NCBI GenBank assembly: GCA_036263455.1
Contig: DATAGZ010000017.1
Coordinates: 124,001-188,000, forward strand
Reading direction: 5' to 3'
Source: DATAGZ01 sp036263455
GTDB taxonomy: Bacteria > Pseudomonadota > Alphaproteobacteria > Dongiales > Dongiaceae
Length of the DNA: 64,000 bases
The translations under genes and the position numbers were made by a program. This document shows, piece after piece, positions 1 to 9,456 of the stretch (its first letter is position 1; every line of letters starts with the position of its first letter). Under the pieces are notes generated by a model, which was not told the origin of the DNA, ran no database searches, and saw nothing but the letters and a program-made list of their open reading frames with translations.

Positions 1-162
1 TGCGGATAGACGTAGAGTGCCAGCCTTAATGAAGTAAAGAGATCTTTACTAAATTCAATCCTAAGGAAAGAAGTCGTTACTACGGCCTTTGGTTCATGAT
101 ACCAAACATGGGTGGTAGGAATTCATCAACTCCATGCGAACTGCTTTGCCGAATATCCTGTG

Positions 163-396
163 TCATTTCTTTGAGCGACTAACCGGCGCTGTCTTCTCCA
201 GTAACGCCGTTGGCCAAATGCCAAGTGGCTCCGACAATTGCCATAGGACAGTCACCGTCGGATTGCGCAAGCCGCGCTCGATGCCGCTGAGATAAGTACG
301 GTCAATGCCAGCGCGATAGGCCAATTCGTCCTGCGAGAGCTTCTTTTCTTCGCGAATACGTCGGAGGTTGCGCCCGACCAGCTTGTGGATATCCAT
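163..396 (-). CDS. Xre-family HTH regulator
   Basis: A 77-residue protein that is almost entirely a helix-turn-helix domain of the Cro/C1 type. The sequence from about residue 9 (NLRRIREEKKLSQDELAYRA) followed by DRTYLSGIERG is the classic Xre recognition-helix pattern. The frame stays open slightly upstream from a TTG, but the ATG at 396 fits the family start better. It is divergent from the next Xre gene with 70 bases between, so it probably represses its own or its neighbour's promoter. It lies at the left edge of the element and likely controls element maintenance, which is inference. Confidence 0.85.
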   Translation of the reverse strand: MDIHKLVGRNLRRIREEKKLSQDELAYRAGIDRTYLSGIERGLRNPTVTVLWQLSEPLGIWPTALLEKTAPVSRSKK

Positions 397-413
397 ATCC
401 CATAACAAGCCTA

Positions 414-442
414 TTGTGGCCTATAGTACAATGGATTATAGT
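414..442 (+). promoter_or_regulatory. Sigma-70-like promoter in divergent Xre region
   Basis: TTGTGG at 414-419 and TATAGT at 437-442 are separated by exactly 17 bases and point to the gene at 467. The same bases read on the other strand give TATAAT, so the two divergent Xre genes could share an operator. TATAGT-type -10 boxes recur in this window, before the HTH gene at 5312 and the antitoxin gene at 30984. Confidence 0.5.
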
Positions 443-466
443 CCACATCAAAATTCGACATAAACC

Positions 467-733
467 ATGACATTCGATAGGCAAGCGCTCAAAGAGGTCT
501 ACATCCGCCTGGGGCACCGGATCAGGCACAGTCGCGAGGCGCTAGGCATGAGCCAGGAAGAGCTAGGCCAGCGGGTTGGGCTAGGTGTGGCTAGGGTCCA
601 GGCGTGTGAAGAAGGTCGCCAGGTCATTCGAATCGGTCTGATCGCGGCATTGGCGACGGCGCTCGATATTTCGGCTTCCGACCTGCTCCATGACGAGGAA
701 GCCGGCGAAGTGCGAAAAGGTGCGGAAGAATAA
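467..733 (+). CDS. Xre-family HTH regulator
   Basis: An 88-residue single-domain regulator. Residues 13 to 70 form an Xre helix-turn-helix (LGHRIRHSREALGMSQEELG then VGLGVARVQACEEG), ending in the acidic tail usual for these proteins. It has the MSQEELG signature shared with the following gene, so the two are probably paralogous. The two genes are 8 bases apart and form an operon. No effector domain is visible. Confidence 0.85.
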   Translation: MTFDRQALKEVYIRLGHRIRHSREALGMSQEELGQRVGLGVARVQACEEGRQVIRIGLIAALATALDISASDLLHDEEAGEVRKGAEE

Positions 734-741
734 GGAGTGGT

Positions 742-1167
742 ATGACCTTTCATGCGCGGGTAGGACGGCATGCGGAATATTTGGCGGCCTTAGACATTTA
801 TATCGGGCAGCGTTTGCGCATGCGACGCAAGGCCTTGGGCTTCAGCCAGGAGCGATTGGGACGAGAACTCGGCCTCACCTTCCAACAGGTTCAAAAATAC
901 GAAAACGGCACCAATTCATTGTCCACGCGCCGTCTTTATCAGCTAACCGAAATCCTCAACGTCCCAATTACCTTCTTTTTCGATGGTTACGCGAAGCAAG
1001 GGCCATCAAAGCCCCACGTCGCTGATTCGGACGATCTGAATTTGGCGTTGGTTCGCGCCTGCGAAAGAATTGCCTCGCCAGAGATCAAAGCGGCCCTCAA
1101 AGCCTTGATCAAGACTATCGCCCGGGCGGAACCCCTCAGGCGTCTAATCGCTAGCAATAAACACTGA
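742..1167 (+). CDS. Xre-family HTH regulator with C-terminal extension
   Basis: A 141-residue protein. Residues 14 to 80 are an Xre HTH (IGQRLRMRRKALGFSQERLG, then LTFQQVQKYENGTNSLS), a pattern common among alphaproteobacterial cell-cycle and symbiosis regulators. The remaining 60 residues are mostly helical and end in a basic tail. AAGGAG lies just upstream of the ATG. It is the second gene of the Xre pair and probably a dimerising repressor; its target cannot be read from the sequence. Confidence 0.85.
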   Translation: MTFHARVGRHAEYLAALDIYIGQRLRMRRKALGFSQERLGRELGLTFQQVQKYENGTNSLSTRRLYQLTEILNVPITFFFDGYAKQGPSKPHVADSDDLNLALVRACERIASPEIKAALKALIKTIARAEPLRRLIASNKH

Positions 1168-1312
1168 TACCCTATTTAGCGCCATTTTCTTTGGAACACT
1201 CTACATATTGAGATGTTATGTATCTGGGATTCAACTTAAACGATTGCGGAATGCCTGAAAGTACAATCGCGTACGAACCGCACATTACCCACTTCGGATT
1301 GAGAGTGGAGTT

Positions 1313-2107
1313 ATGGTTTGCTGGACTGATTCGAAAGGCTATGCCTATACCTCGCCGCTGACCTCGCCCGATTGGGCTTGGGAATTTGTACGGCGAAATC
1401 CTCTTTTACATCGAATAGCAAAACAAACGGTTCCGCCATCGAAGCGGAACATACCGCTTTATGTTTTCATCGCGTCACTCTGAAGGAGGCTCACCCGGAA
1501 CTAGGTCATTTCGGCTTGCTGTTTTTTTGATTGTATCGATGCGCCAGCACGAAAAGCCCGTGTGTTCTGGCAGCCGGAGCTTTGTTCTTCCATCGTCAGC
1601 GTTACGCTCCGCGAGACACAGGAGCTTAAACCGGCGGATTGCTTCCGGCTTCCGGAAAAGAACTGTGACGTAACGATCTTGGCTCTGCCTGACGGTCATG
1701 AACACTTGCTTCTGCGTCGCGACAATTGTGCGGTGCAATTGCAATGCGGAGGGGCGGCGCTACGAAGAACCGGGGAGTATCAGATCTTATATGAGTTGGA
1801 CTTCAAGGATCTGGAGCCCAAGCTGATCACCATCAAGCGCCTTCGGGCGCTTTTTCTTTCTCAGCCTTTCCCGCGCCAGTTAATACGCGCCGATCCGCGC
1901 GGTCGTCGCCTGCACCTCATTCTGCAAGCACTGGACGGACATTTGGCGGGTGCATCCTATCGCGAGATCGCCATCGCTCTCTTTGGTGTAGAGCGAGTTC
2001 AAGCCGATTGGAGCGATGCCAGCCGCTCGCTGCGCGACCAGATCAAGTACAGCGTCCATCGTGGCCTCTATCTCATGCGCGAGGGCTATCGTCAGTTTCT
2101 CAAGTAA
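1313..2107 (+). pseudogene. Frameshifted transcriptional-regulator-like / DUF2285 gene
   Basis: Pieces of one gene lie in order in different frames. The frame from ATG 1313 encodes the regulator-like N-terminus with the family hallmark DWAWEFVRRNP and stops at 1483. A middle piece in another frame, about 1398 to 1525, reads HRVTLKEAHPELGHFGLLFF. After a run of seven T near 1525 the first frame resumes and encodes the DUF2285 domain (RVFWQPEL, then LHLILQALDGHLAGASYREI to the stop). DUF2285 proteins normally carry both halves in one chain and accompany ICE conjugation genes. Two compensating indels are the simplest explanation. A product starting near 1562 (181 residues, DUF2285 alone) could still be made. 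Confidence 0.7.
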
Positions 2108-2334
2108 CACCAAGCGACAACACGACCACGTGCTGTTTCCCCTTTCTCGCGGAAGGTGGGCGGCGCTTACCTTTAGGCCCGCCGCGCCGGCCCGCAACCC
2201 GCTACGCGGGTCCTTCTCTCCGTTTCGGCCTTACAGGTGCAGGCCGGCTCCGCCGTCGGGCCTGCCGGTCGCTCTTTGCCGCCCACCCCCCCGCTCCGGG
2301 GGAATTGTGTGGGTTAGGGCAAAGGAGAGCGATC
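2108..2334 (+). promoter_or_regulatory. GC-rich structured leader of the ArdC-like gene
   Basis: No gene is visible. The stretch is full of short inverted repeats (for example CCCGC-TAC-GCGGG near 2200) and ends in an AAAGGAG ribosome site before the ATG at 2335. It shares the pattern GGGTCCT, a short spacer, then TTCGGCCTT and CAGGT with the leader of the DUF736 gene at 14165. It is probably a transcribed untranslated leader; function not known. Confidence 0.4.
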
Positions 2335-3258
2335 ATGGAACACAAAGCAATTTCTTCTGGCGAGAGCCGGGCCAATCTGTATCGAGAGGTCACGGACCGA
2401 ATCATTTTGGAATTGGAGCAAGGGCGCGTGCCGTGGGTCAGACCCTGGGGAGAGGTCAAGGCCACGACCGGCTTGCCTATGAATGCGTTGACCAACCGGC
2501 ATTATTCCGGGGTGAACATTCTCATTTTATGGGGTGCGGTGATCGAGCGGGGTTATGCCTCTCAGATATGGCTTACCTTTCGGCAAGCCTTGGAATTGGG
2601 CGAACACGTCCGCAAGGGCGAGAAAGGAGTTATGGCTTGCCATGCCGATAAATTCATTCCGAAGGAAGAACTGCAGAGGGTGACGCGCGAGGGCGGCGAC
2701 GCTCACGCCATATCCTTCCTGAAACGCTTTACGCTGTTCAATGTTGAGCAATGCGAAGGATTGCCGGTACACCTGACGAAGAGCGCCGAGCCTTTACCGG
2801 AATGCCAGACCATCCCGCACGCAGAAATCTTGATCAAGGCAACTGGCGCGGATTTCCGCATCGGTGGCAATAACGCTTTCTACAGCCCGACGCACGATTT
2901 CATTCAGGTGCCGCCGCAATCGGCCTTCTTCCAACCGATCGATTATTATCGGACCTGCTTTCATGAACTCGGTCACTGGAGCGGTGCTAAATCCCGATTG
3001 GACCGCAATCTTTCCAAACGCTTTGACAGCCATGCCTATGCGGCCGAAGAGCTTGTTGCCGAGATGGCGAGCGCCTTCCTTTGCGCAAGCCTGAATATCC
3101 AGCCGACCGTACGCCATGCCGATTATATGGACTCCTGGCTGGAAGTCCTGCGCAATGACACCCGCGCGATATTCACGGCCGCGAGCCTTGCCAGTAAAGC
3201 CGCCGATTACATCCTTGCATTCAAGACGAAATCTGCATCGCACGAGTGTCCGGCATGA
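2335..3258 (+). CDS. ardC: ArdC-like antirestriction protein (DUF1738, zincin-like)
   Basis: A 307-residue protein. The N-terminal ArdC single-stranded-DNA-binding domain (about 1-130) has the typical pattern VTDRIILELEQGRVPWVRPW and the stretch around NRHYSGVNILIL. The C-terminal half is a metallopeptidase-like domain with HELGHW near residue 219, the zinc-binding HExxH variant, and a downstream glutamate in AAEELVAEMAS. ArdC proteins are carried by conjugative plasmids and ICEs to protect incoming DNA from restriction. The open frame reaches back to 2008, but AAAGGAG before the ATG at 2335 and homology of the N-terminus fix the start. Confidence 0.88.
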   Translation: MEHKAISSGESRANLYREVTDRIILELEQGRVPWVRPWGEVKATTGLPMNALTNRHYSGVNILILWGAVIERGYASQIWLTFRQALELGEHVRKGEKGVMACHADKFIPKEELQRVTREGGDAHAISFLKRFTLFNVEQCEGLPVHLTKSAEPLPECQTIPHAEILIKATGADFRIGGNNAFYSPTHDFIQVPPQSAFFQPIDYYRTCFHELGHWSGAKSRLDRNLSKRFDSHAYAAEELVAEMASAFLCASLNIQPTVRHADYMDSWLEVLRNDTRAIFTAASLASKAADYILAFKTKSASHECPA

Positions 3259-3344
3259 CAAGCAATCTGCTCCTCTACGCCAGCGAATCGACCCCGGAGG
3301 GCGAGCAATGCCTTGTCCCCAGCGTTCCGCCTATCCAGCACTAG
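3255..3344 (+). CDS. Short ORF overlapping the ardC stop (29 aa)
   Basis: ATGA overlaps the ardC stop codon and opens 29 codons before TAG. Overlapping start-stop pairs are usual in this element, so this may be the 5' stump of a gene cut by the cargo insertion that follows. The peptide has no recognisable motif. The next 150 bases hold no convincing gene. Confidence 0.25.
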   Translation: MTSNLLLYASESTPEGEQCLVPSVPPIQH

Positions 3345-3498
3345 CGAAATCGTTAAGTCCGTTCCGCTTATGCCGCAAAATTGCAAATAGCGCTTTCGAT
3401 GAAGACGCGTACGGGCAGTTGAAGTTGTTCTGACAAATTAACGAGAGTCTATTGCCATTAAAGGTTGTATCGGGCTACGCTTCCCTTAAGAGGGGGCG

Positions 3499-5064
3499 AT
3501 GAGTCAAAAGACCAATAAATTAGCTATTTACCTCATAAAGATGGAGTATCAGGAATACGATAAAATCGTAAAACCTGATGCAAAACCATTTCCAATTGGT
3601 GACATTGGTATCTTCTATGCTGAAGAATCTTATGTTCGAGCTCCGAACTGGGTAGAAGATTTTTTTGGAAATGCATTAGCAGGAAAGCTTCGGCTTCTTA
3701 CAGCGAGCTCAAAAGGGCTTCTCCTAGTTGATATTAAAGACAAAGAGCATAAACGTATTTTCGCCATTGCGTTTGGAACTGGTCGATATCTTCTAAATGA
3801 CGACGTAATTGAAGAACGATTCGGTTTAAAAGTTGTACTTAATACAGTTACTCCGGATAGCTTGCGTAGTATCGATAAGACAATTTTAGGTTCAATACCA
3901 AAGCAAAGCCGAGAACAGATGAGTCGGGAAGGTGGAGCAGAAAATTTTGGAATTAATATTGAGCAAGATCTAGTAAGTGCTGTAACTGGCCAATCAAAAA
4001 TTGCTTCATTTGGAAAAACAATTTCGGGTAAAGACTCTCTATCAATTTCCGTAAAAAAGAATGCGGAGCAGATCAAACCAATTTTGATGAATTGTCTCGA
4101 GCAATATCAAAGCGAATCCTACAAAGCAAACTTTGGGTGGATAGATCAAATAAGAGAGGTGCGTGATTCAAAAACCGTCGAACGCCTGGATCAGTGGCTT
4201 ATTGAAAAATTTAAAGGGAAAGATTTTACTAAAATATGGATGGCGCCACCCACCATATTAGATTGGGTTGATGTCAAAGGTTTTTCCTACACAAACAAAA
4301 AGGCGTTACATCAGGACCTGGATATTCGTGAGTTTATTTCGGCTTGGGAACAAAAAAATATCGATTCTAATTTGGTTGGAAAAAAGAAAATCAAAGCTCT
4401 TTCTATAAAAAGTGATGATGTGCTTGATCAGTGGACCGCATACCGATGCTTTTATGCAGAAGCTCAAATTGACAGCAGTATTTTCGTTTTGAATAACGGT
4501 AAATGGTATGAAATTGCTGCCGGATTTACCAATCAAGTCCTTGAAGATTTCGATAAATTTCCAGAATCAAATATGTATTTCCCAAATTATAATCACATGG
4601 ATGAAGGCTCATACAACATAGATCTTCCAACATTTATCCCGAATTCTGTCTGCATGGACCGTAAGATGATAAGCCATGGTGGCGGCCATAGTTCAATCGA
4701 GTTTTGCGATCTGTTCACTGCTGATAACAAAATAATACATGTGAAAAGGTACGGTGGTGCTGCTCAGCTTAGCCACTTGTTTAACCAGGGAGTTGTCTCA
4801 GGAGAGTTGTTTTTACAGGACGAGGAATTCCGCCTAAAGCTCAACGAAAAACTACCAGATGACCGCAAGTTAGTAGATACAAAAGCAAGACCAAATGCTC
4901 ACGATTATGAAGTTATTTTTGCGATAATAAGTAAATCCAATAATCCATTGGAGATTCCATTTTTTAGCAAAGTTAGCCTCAGAAACGCACGTCGAAGGCT
5001 TCAAGGATATGGTTACTCTGTTACCAAAAAGAAGATAATTATTGAAGTTGGGGGCAGTACCTAA
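3499..5064 (+). CDS. TIGR04141 / DUF6119-type defence-island protein
   Basis: A 521-residue soluble protein resembling the sporadically distributed TIGR04141 family. The matching parts are the N-terminal stretch with LLTASSKGLLLV, then IFAIAFGTGRYLL, IEERFGLKVVLN and LRSIDKTIL (about residues 65-130), and a C-terminal part with HVKRYGGAAQLSHLFNQG and YEVIFAIIS. The family occurs in restriction and defence islands, but its mechanism is unsettled. The gene is much more AT-rich than the backbone around it and has its own GAGGGGG ribosome site, which suggests a recent acquisition. It directly precedes the type I restriction operon. Confidence 0.7.
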   Translation: MSQKTNKLAIYLIKMEYQEYDKIVKPDAKPFPIGDIGIFYAEESYVRAPNWVEDFFGNALAGKLRLLTASSKGLLLVDIKDKEHKRIFAIAFGTGRYLLNDDVIEERFGLKVVLNTVTPDSLRSIDKTILGSIPKQSREQMSREGGAENFGINIEQDLVSAVTGQSKIASFGKTISGKDSLSISVKKNAEQIKPILMNCLEQYQSESYKANFGWIDQIREVRDSKTVERLDQWLIEKFKGKDFTKIWMAPPTILDWVDVKGFSYTNKKALHQDLDIREFISAWEQKNIDSNLVGKKKIKALSIKSDDVLDQWTAYRCFYAEAQIDSSIFVLNNGKWYEIAAGFTNQVLEDFDKFPESNMYFPNYNHMDEGSYNIDLPTFIPNSVCMDRKMISHGGGHSSIEFCDLFTADNKIIHVKRYGGAAQLSHLFNQGVVSGELFLQDEEFRLKLNEKLPDDRKLVDTKARPNAHDYEVIFAIISKSNNPLEIPFFSKVSLRNARRRLQGYGYSVTKKKIIIEVGGST

Positions 5065-5311
5065 CTAGCTACTGTGCACTGCTAGAGGCGACTTCCCGCT
5101 CATGAGGTGAGCCTAATGGACGTGCTCATAGATAACCTGGGCCCCAAGGTTTCGCCACATGTCCTTACGCAAAACCTAACGATCGCCTCGCTTGCTCCCC
5201 CAAGCCTCGAGTTTCCTCACGTTTGTCCTAAACGCTCTGTTTTGTTTACCCTCCTGTGGACTGGTTTGCCCCTTCTTCCCCTGCTATAGTCCAAAAAACA
5301 CGAGGGCTCAA

Positions 5312-5509
5312 ATGATTACCATGCCTGATCAAGCCATGACCGTACGGGACGTGGCGGGCTATTTGAACGTTGACGAAAAAACCGTCTATCGGTTGGCCAA
5401 GCGTGGAGAATTGCCGGGCTTTAAGGTGGCTGGGGCATGGCGGTTCAAACGATCGGATCTCAATGTTTGGATCGATCTACAGAAGAAGGCCGTGCGGATA
5501 AAGCGGTAA
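5312..5509 (+). CDS. Excisionase-type HTH protein leading the restriction operon
   Basis: A 65-residue MerR/excisionase-like helix-turn-helix protein: MTVRDVAGYLNVDEKTVYRL followed by AKRGELPGFKVAGAWRFKRSDLNVWID. The start could be either of two close ATGs at 5312 and 5321. A TATAGT -10-like box lies at 5285-5290. The gene is 17 bases ahead of hsdM. Small HTH genes of this kind often head type I restriction operons, where they probably regulate expression of the system. Confidence 0.75.
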   Translation: MITMPDQAMTVRDVAGYLNVDEKTVYRLAKRGELPGFKVAGAWRFKRSDLNVWIDLQKKAVRIKR

Positions 5510-5526
5510 ATTAAAGGGGGGAAGGC

Positions 5527-7656
5527 TTGAGCCTAAATATCAGTAACTTCATATGGAATATCGCGGATGATGTTCTAAGGGACATATACGTTCGAGGAAA
5601 ATATCGCGACGTCATTTTGCCGATGACTGTGATTCGACGGCTCGATGCGGTGCTCGAACCATCCAAGGCCGCAGTATTAAAACTTAAACAGCAGCTCGAC
5701 AAAGCAGGAGTAGCTAACCAGCATGCGGCACTATGTCAGGCTTCAGGAGAAGCCTTCTACAACACATCACAATTCTCTCTTCGCGATCTCGCGTCTCGCG
5801 CTCGTCGGCAACAGTTAAAAGCGGATTTTGAAGCATATCTCGATGGTTTTTCACCGAACGTCCAAGAAGTTTTGGATAAGTTCAAGTTCCGTAATCAAAT
5901 TGCAACGCTGATCGAAGCCGATGCACTTGGGTTCCTCATCGAGAAATTCCTTGACCCATCCGTGAACCTCAGCCCAAAGCCCGTACTTCATCAAGATGGC
6001 AGTGTTCGCCTAGCTGGCCTAGATAATCATTCTATGGGAATGATTTTTGAGGAACTGATCCGGCGCTTCAACGAAGAAAATAATGAAGAAGCTGGTGAAC
6101 ATTTTACGCCACGCGATGTCGTCGAGCTTATGGCCCATTTGATTTTCTTACCGATCGCTGACGCTATTCAATCGGGAACATATTTGGTCTACGACGGTGC
6201 TTGCGGTACGGGTGGCATGCTAACCGTGGCGGAAGAAAGATTAATCACGTTGGCGGCTGATCACGGAAAAGAAGTGTCAGTTCATCTCTATGGTCAAGAG
6301 GTCAATCCAGAGACGTACGCGATTAGCAAAGCAGATCTGATTCTGAAAGGGGAGGGTGTAGAGGCCGAGAATATGAAGTTCGGCTCTACTCTATCGAGCG
6401 ATGCCTTTCCATCGCAAGAATTCGATTTCATGCTGTCCAATCCACCTTACGGAAAGTCTTGGAAAACTGATCTCGAGCGGATGGGAGGAAAGTCAGAGGT
6501 TCGTGACCCTCGATTTTTGATTAAACACAAAGACGATCCAGAATACAGCCTGATTACACGCTCCAGCGATGGCCAAATGCTGTTTCTTGCAAACCTAGTG
6601 AGCAAGATGAAGAAGGCTTCACCGCTCGGCAGCCGTATCGCGGAGGTCCATAATGGCTCCTCGCTCTTCACCGGTGATGCCGGGCAAGGTGAAAGCAATG
6701 TACGGCGTTGGGTGATTGAGAACGATTGGCTTGAGGCCATCATCGCTCTGCCGCTCAATATTTTCTATAACACCGGTATTGCGACTTATATTTGGGTACT
6801 AAGTAATCGGAAAGCTCCTTCTCGCAAAGGCAAAATTCAACTCATTGATGCCGCAACCTGGTTCAAGCCTTTGCGAAAGAACCTAGGTAAGAAGAATTGT
6901 GAACTGGGCGCTGACGACATCAAACGGATTTGCGATGCTTTTTTAAAGCAAGAAGAGAGTGACCAATCGAAAGTCTTTTCCAATCAGGCATTCGGTTATT
7001 GGAAGATAACCGTCGAACGGCCGCTACGGCTTAAAGTCGAGCTCAGCAAAAGTGCTCTACGCAGGTTCCGCAAAATCTGTACTGATTCTTCGGAAGAACC
7101 TCTTGCTAAAGTGGTGGAGAACGTTGCTAAGAAACTCGGGGCAGGGCCGCATCGGAATTTCAGTCAATTTCTTAAGGCTGTAGAAACCATATCGGAGAAG
7201 CTCGATGTGCGCATAACCGCCAAGCGCCAAAAGCTGTTGATATCATCCTTAGGTATTAAAGATGCAGAAGCTGAGCCTGTAATAAGAAAGCTTGGGAAGG
7301 TGAAGAAGGGGGCAAATGCCGCACAGGACAGGCTCTACGGGAGCTATCATCAAACGATAGATGGTAAACTCGCTATTGTTGAATATGAGCCCGACACCGA
7401 GCTGCGGGACATCGAACAAGTGTCCTTTCTGGAAAAAGACGGCATTGAAGCTTTCTTCAAACGTGAGGTTCTACCCCACGCAAAGGATGCCTGGATTGAT
7501 GCCTCCAAAACAGTTATCGGCTATGAAATCTCCTTTGCTCTGCATTTTTACAAGCCTCAACCATTGAGAACTCTTGAGGAAATCGAAGCCGATATTCGAG
7601 CGCTCGAGAAAGAAACTGAAGGGTTGCTCGAAGATGTGTTGGTGGGAGATCATTAA
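5527..7656 (+). CDS. hsdM: Type I restriction-modification methyltransferase subunit
   Basis: A 709-residue N6-adenine methyltransferase. An N-terminal helical HsdM domain leads into HFTPRDVVELMAHL, the S-adenosylmethionine motif DGACGTGGML near residue 222, and the catalytic NPPYG near residue 304. The C-terminal half is longer than in short HsdM proteins and contains a long charged helical region. Translation seems to start at TTG with a strong AAAGGGGGGAAGG site just upstream. It should assemble with HsdS to methylate the host recognition site and with HsdR to cut unmodified DNA. Confidence 0.93.
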   Translation: MSLNISNFIWNIADDVLRDIYVRGKYRDVILPMTVIRRLDAVLEPSKAAVLKLKQQLDKAGVANQHAALCQASGEAFYNTSQFSLRDLASRARRQQLKADFEAYLDGFSPNVQEVLDKFKFRNQIATLIEADALGFLIEKFLDPSVNLSPKPVLHQDGSVRLAGLDNHSMGMIFEELIRRFNEENNEEAGEHFTPRDVVELMAHLIFLPIADAIQSGTYLVYDGACGTGGMLTVAEERLITLAADHGKEVSVHLYGQEVNPETYAISKADLILKGEGVEAENMKFGSTLSSDAFPSQEFDFMLSNPPYGKSWKTDLERMGGKSEVRDPRFLIKHKDDPEYSLITRSSDGQMLFLANLVSKMKKASPLGSRIAEVHNGSSLFTGDAGQGESNVRRWVIENDWLEAIIALPLNIFYNTGIATYIWVLSNRKAPSRKGKIQLIDAATWFKPLRKNLGKKNCELGADDIKRICDAFLKQEESDQSKVFSNQAFGYWKITVERPLRLKVELSKSALRRFRKICTDSSEEPLAKVVENVAKKLGAGPHRNFSQFLKAVETISEKLDVRITAKRQKLLISSLGIKDAEAEPVIRKLGKVKKGANAAQDRLYGSYHQTIDGKLAIVEYEPDTELRDIEQVSFLEKDGIEAFFKREVLPHAKDAWIDASKTVIGYEISFALHFYKPQPLRTLEEIEADIRALEKETEGLLEDVLVGDH

Positions 7657-7658
7657 TT

Positions 7659-9455
7659 ATGGCCACCCAACGCTATTCCGTCACTCCCCATCCGATTGAA
7701 ACATTGCTCACCTGGATAAAATCAGGTGAAATTGCGATTCCAGAAATCCAGCGGCCGTTCGTATGGGATGCAACTAAAGTCCGCAATTTATTAGACTCGC
7801 TCTATCAAGGCTATCCGGTCGGTTATCTCATCGCCTGGCGCAATCCATCGATACGGCTGAAGGATGGATCAACTTCTGCTGGGAAGCGAATTCTCATCGA
7901 TGGTCAGCAGCGAGTAACGGCCCTCATGGCGGCGCTTCTCGGGCGGGAGGTTCTGACCAAGGACTACGAAACTGCCCGCATTCGGATTGCCTTTCATCCC
8001 GTCGAAGAAAAATTCGAAGTATCAAACCCGGCTATTCAGAAGGACGGTGCATGGATTCCCGATCTGGCTGAGGTTTTTGCGCCAGATGCCAGTCTAACGA
8101 AGTTGACGCGCGACTATGCCTCTCGAAATCCCGACGTCGATCAAGATCAAGTTTCACTCATTCTCGAGCGAGTGCGGAAAATCATTAACAATCATGTCGG
8201 ATTTATCGAGCTGGCCGAGGATCTCGATATCGAGACCGTGACCGAGATTTTTATTCGTGTGAATTCGGCGGGTGCATCGCTAAGCCAAGCAGATTTTGCT
8301 ATGTCGAAAATTGCCGCAAATGACACTTATGGCGGTAACCTTTTACGGAAAGCGATCGACTATTTCTGCCACCTCAGTATTGCACCTGAATTCCTAGCGC
8401 GCATAGAGAAGGGCGATAAGGCCTTCGCTGCCTCCGAATTCTTGCCGAAGATGCGTTGGTTGAAAGATGTCAACGATGACCTCTATGACCCTTCTTATAC
8501 CGATATGTTGCGCGTAGCGTTCACATCGGAGTTTCGTCGCGGCAAGCTTCAGGATCTCGTCGCCTTATTGTCGGGTCGAAACTTCGAGACCAAGCAATAT
8601 GAGGAAGCCGTTGCAGAAGAAGCTTTCGCCAAACTAAAAATCGGCGTTCTCAATTTCATCAACAAGACGCATTTCGATCGGCTAACGATGATCCTACGTT
8701 CGGCGGGCTTCGTTACGTCCAGTTTGATACGCAGCCAGAATGCCATCAATTTCGCCTATATCCTCTATCTCCGAGGTCGTGCCGAAGGGTTGCCGGCGGC
8801 TGATATCGAACGCTTAGTCCGACGTTGGTATGTGATGTCGGTATTGCGGGGCCGTTACGCGGGGAATCCAGAAAGTACATTCGATTTCGATATACGTCAG
8901 ATCGATTCTCGTGGCATTTCACCCTATGCCAACGCTGTCATCGATGCAGAATTGTCCGACAGTTACTGGAGCACGCTTCTGCCCCAAGATATGGAGACAT
9001 CATCGTCGGCCAGCCCTTATTTCCTGGTTTATCAGGCGGCTCAGACAAAACTCGGTGACCTCGGTTTCCTCTCTCGTGACATCACCGTGCGAGACCTTTT
9101 ACTGAACCGAAGCGATGTGCATCATGTATATCCGCGCAATCACCTTAAGAAACAGGGACTGGCACGCGGCCGTTACAACCAGATCGCCAACTTCGTTTTG
9201 GCGCAGAGCGAGATCAATATTGGCATTGGCGATAAGGCCCCGGAAATCTACTTCGCTGAATTGGCTGACCAATGCAATGGTGGTCCAAAGAAATATGGCG
9301 GCATCATAAAGGTTGAAGATATGCGCGCTAACTTACAAACGAGCTGCTTGCCTGAATGCCTGCTAAATGGCGATATCCCGGAATTCGACGAATTTCTAGA
9401 ACAACGTCGGAAGCTTATGGCCCAAAAGATTAAAACCTATTTCGAGGGGCTATGA
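7659..9455 (+). CDS. DUF262 / HNH (DUF1524-like) nuclease-like protein inside the hsd operon
   Basis: A 598-residue protein with a DUF262 ParB/Srx-like domain at the N-terminus (IPEIQRPFVWDATKVRNLLD, then ILIDGQQRVTALMA). DGQQR is the nucleotide-contacting motif of this family. The C-terminal part has DVHHVYPRNHLKKQ and a later NFVLAQSEIN, matching the HNH-like DUF1524 half of GmrSD-type modification-dependent nucleases. It lies 2 bases after hsdM and 1 base before hsdS, so it is made together with the type I subunits. It could be a second nuclease aimed at modified DNA, or an accessory of the type I complex. I favour the first reading. Confidence 0.85.
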   Translation: MATQRYSVTPHPIETLLTWIKSGEIAIPEIQRPFVWDATKVRNLLDSLYQGYPVGYLIAWRNPSIRLKDGSTSAGKRILIDGQQRVTALMAALLGREVLTKDYETARIRIAFHPVEEKFEVSNPAIQKDGAWIPDLAEVFAPDASLTKLTRDYASRNPDVDQDQVSLILERVRKIINNHVGFIELAEDLDIETVTEIFIRVNSAGASLSQADFAMSKIAANDTYGGNLLRKAIDYFCHLSIAPEFLARIEKGDKAFAASEFLPKMRWLKDVNDDLYDPSYTDMLRVAFTSEFRRGKLQDLVALLSGRNFETKQYEEAVAEEAFAKLKIGVLNFINKTHFDRLTMILRSAGFVTSSLIRSQNAINFAYILYLRGRAEGLPAADIERLVRRWYVMSVLRGRYAGNPESTFDFDIRQIDSRGISPYANAVIDAELSDSYWSTLLPQDMETSSSASPYFLVYQAAQTKLGDLGFLSRDITVRDLLLNRSDVHHVYPRNHLKKQGLARGRYNQIANFVLAQSEINIGIGDKAPEIYFAELADQCNGGPKKYGGIIKVEDMRANLQTSCLPECLLNGDIPEFDEFLEQRRKLMAQKIKTYFEGL

Positions 9456-9456
9456 G

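Noticed and set aside
1..162. Left edge of the window
   Set aside because: I see no gene, repeat or site here that I can support.
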